DNA of 33,252 nucleotides from Phoronis australis (Eukaryota > Phoronida > Phoronidae), in contig NMRA01001260.1 in assembly GCA_002633005.1 (NCBI GenBank), forward strand, positions 1-33,252. The letters are read 5' to 3'. Numbering within the stretch: position 1 is the first letter of the stretch; each line of letters opens with the position of its first letter. Made by a program: the position numbers and the translations under genes. Of this stretch, positions 31,441 through 33,252 are shown in pieces. The notes below the pieces were generated by a model, which ran no database searches, was not told the origin of the DNA, and saw only the letters and a program-made list of their open reading frames with translations.

Positions 31441-33252
31441 GTGTTACTAAAACAGTGGCTGGTAAAAAGAAAACATCAATGTTCAAAACAAAGAGACAAT
31501 GACATTCAGAACACCCGGGCTCTACTCTGAGTCCCTCTTTTCCGGAATTTTTGGGTCTGAAAATGAAAAAAGATTAGCAATGTGATAGGTCGTATTTCTA
31601 TCTATGTACGTTATATGGATGGTATTTTTGTTTATTGTGCTTGGTTGACTAGTTATCAGTACATGATAAACTTGAGCGTCACTTTGTTTTCAAGTTTATC
31701 CCCAAGATCTTCCTGTTAAAGACAGCATTGAATTTCGATTTTGGGCGTGCTTGCTAACTATTCTCTATTTGAATTTTCTACATCACTTTATCACAAGTCT
31801 ACCGATGAAGGTTTCAATCTTCACACCAAAAGCGAGAGCCTTGAGCAGTGTGGTCAACTTCCTAAAGAGGGCGTACAGTGTATTTGGTTGGTGTCGTCTG
31901 ATTGGCTAATTTTCAATCAAGCGGTAGATCGTATAAGATAAACCCTGTTGGATAATGTCTACACTATTGCTTTTTAGACGATATTAGTCGATGTATGTCC
32001 AAAATTAATTGTCGGACCTGTGTGACCAAAAAGGTATTCTACCGAACAATGTTATGTCCAATAATTACCTCCAGAACGAACACGTCTTGGTCATTGTGGG
32101 GCAGTGACTGCACTAATTTAGAAGGCCCCACTTCTGTGGCCCGAAACTAATTTTTGTTATATCATTTTAATAAGGCGAAGCCATTCAAAATAATAAGCTG
32201 TTTAGGGATGATGTCAATGTTTGTAAGTCCAATGAGTATATGTACCACGTTGTATTTTTATTATAGGAATAGAATGTCCTCAAACTTCGTCATAGTAAAA
32301 CAGTATTTCTAAAGCGAAAGTACGCCCCGTTGCCCAGTTATTGTTATTTATGAACGTAAAATTACGCGTCAAGAAATCGGGGAAAACACGACTCAATTCA
32401 ATAAGTATAATACGATGTGCTGCCATTGAAAGTTGTTTGCTTTTTATTTCACACCTGCCGCGTCCCACTGTGTATGTTTCCAGATTTTGCTCTGTAGAAG
32501 CATTACTGCGTCATTTTATTTCCAGTTTAGAATGAAAAAAATATGTTTCGTGATACAGTGTGTCTTTTAATCACATCTCTTGGTCATTTTCTTTACCGAT
32601 GTGCTATTGGGTGTCGAACTTTGTTCTGAGGACACGGTCACAAAGAATAAAGATTGCTAACAATGGCAAGTGTCGTGTATTCAACCAATTTAATGCATAT
32701 CGGAACACAATTTGCACACAGAATTTCTCAACTTTCTAGAATAAAGCAACAAGACAATTGGATTGATAAGCGGGGTAACTGGATCTATACTGAAAAGTAA
32801 GGGTTATATGTTCTCCGCAACAAGCAAATATGTCTGGAGGTAGCATTTTTTGGAAAGGGAGATTACGAGTGCTGAAGCACTCAAAAATTCTCGATAATAA
32901 ATTCTAGAGCTGAAGAATGAGATCTGTAGGGCGAATGATAAAAGACCAATAAAAGAACACTCACTAAGTGTCGAATAACTCAACAGCGGCGAGTCGGAAA
33001 GAAAAACGGATTACACGACGCAGGTCTATCCACATGCCAAGTTTCGGAAATGCCGTGGGAGACGCCGGACATACGGCACGAAAGCTCAATTAATTATATA
33101 GGAATTTTTGGAAAATCTTGAGTAAGTCGACCACAGTAAGTCGTAAAAATGGCAGGCACAGTTTTAGATAGCTCTAGACAGACTACATACCGAATACAAG
33201 AAAAAAATATCTACAAGCTAGAACAACGGAGCTTTGGCTCGGAAAACTAAAC
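31441..33252. other. Gene-free end of window
   Basis: No supported coding segment, RNA gene or repeat. Short open frames at 31741 and 32341 have no motif support. Confidence 0.4.

Noticed and set aside
1-33252. CRISPR arrays, bacterial operons, prophage, rRNA genes
   Set aside because: No regularly spaced repeats with spacers, no polycistronic gene runs and no rRNA sequence; the window is eukaryotic.

Overview
The window is animal nuclear DNA. It is AT-rich, gene-poor and full of decayed transposable elements. There are no bacterial-style operons, candidate coding segments are short and bounded by splice-like sites, and all long coding stretches belong to mobile elements or repeated families. 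The element types (a Ty3/gypsy element with a CCHH-type Gag start, a CR1/Jockey-like LINE, a tRNA-derived SINE, and a HEEADTR/DTDV repeated gene family) are the mix I associate with marine invertebrates such as molluscs, lancelets, hemichordates or cnidarians. I cannot name the phylum.

Layout. 1-5.8 kb: two inverted copies of a tRNA-derived SINE (1071-1330 on +, 4329-4564 on -) bracket a 5'-truncated, frameshifted LINE reverse transcriptase on the minus strand (2342-4320, 3' tail to about 1911). An inverted-repeat pair with perfect CRE palindromes follows (4592-4670 and 5605-5705). 5.8-10.6 kb: a second inverted-repeat pair, carrying clusters of nuclear-receptor half-sites (5848-5982 and 10417-10576), flanks a long decayed minus-strand copy of the HEEADTR/DTDV family (6552-8770). 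10.7-11.3 kb: a 160-bp tandem dimer and a G-quadruplex-type tract.

11.3-17.7 kb: an open minus-strand coding segment (11340-11648) has a diverged inverted relative at 12855-13047. That relative is split by a 4393-bp LTR retrotransposon (13048-17440) and resumes at 17441. The element has 320-bp LTRs with 6 differences, a perfect 5-bp target-site duplication and a polypurine tract. Its primer-binding region is complementary to its own LTR, the hallmark of Tf1/sushi-type self-priming. It is dead: there is a frameshift inside the reverse transcriptase, and most of the integrase is missing at a single N.

17.7-25.7 kb: a promoter-like block with four heat-shock-element arrays before a TATA box (19253-19410), probably inside an LTR remnant, then a weak three-exon gene candidate (20174-21586). 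25.7-33.2 kb: mostly featureless, except for a run of small hairpins with a common loop and co-varying stems (30936-31206), followed at once by a nested inverted-repeat structure (31318-31426). This hairpin array is the signal least explained by any element family I know.
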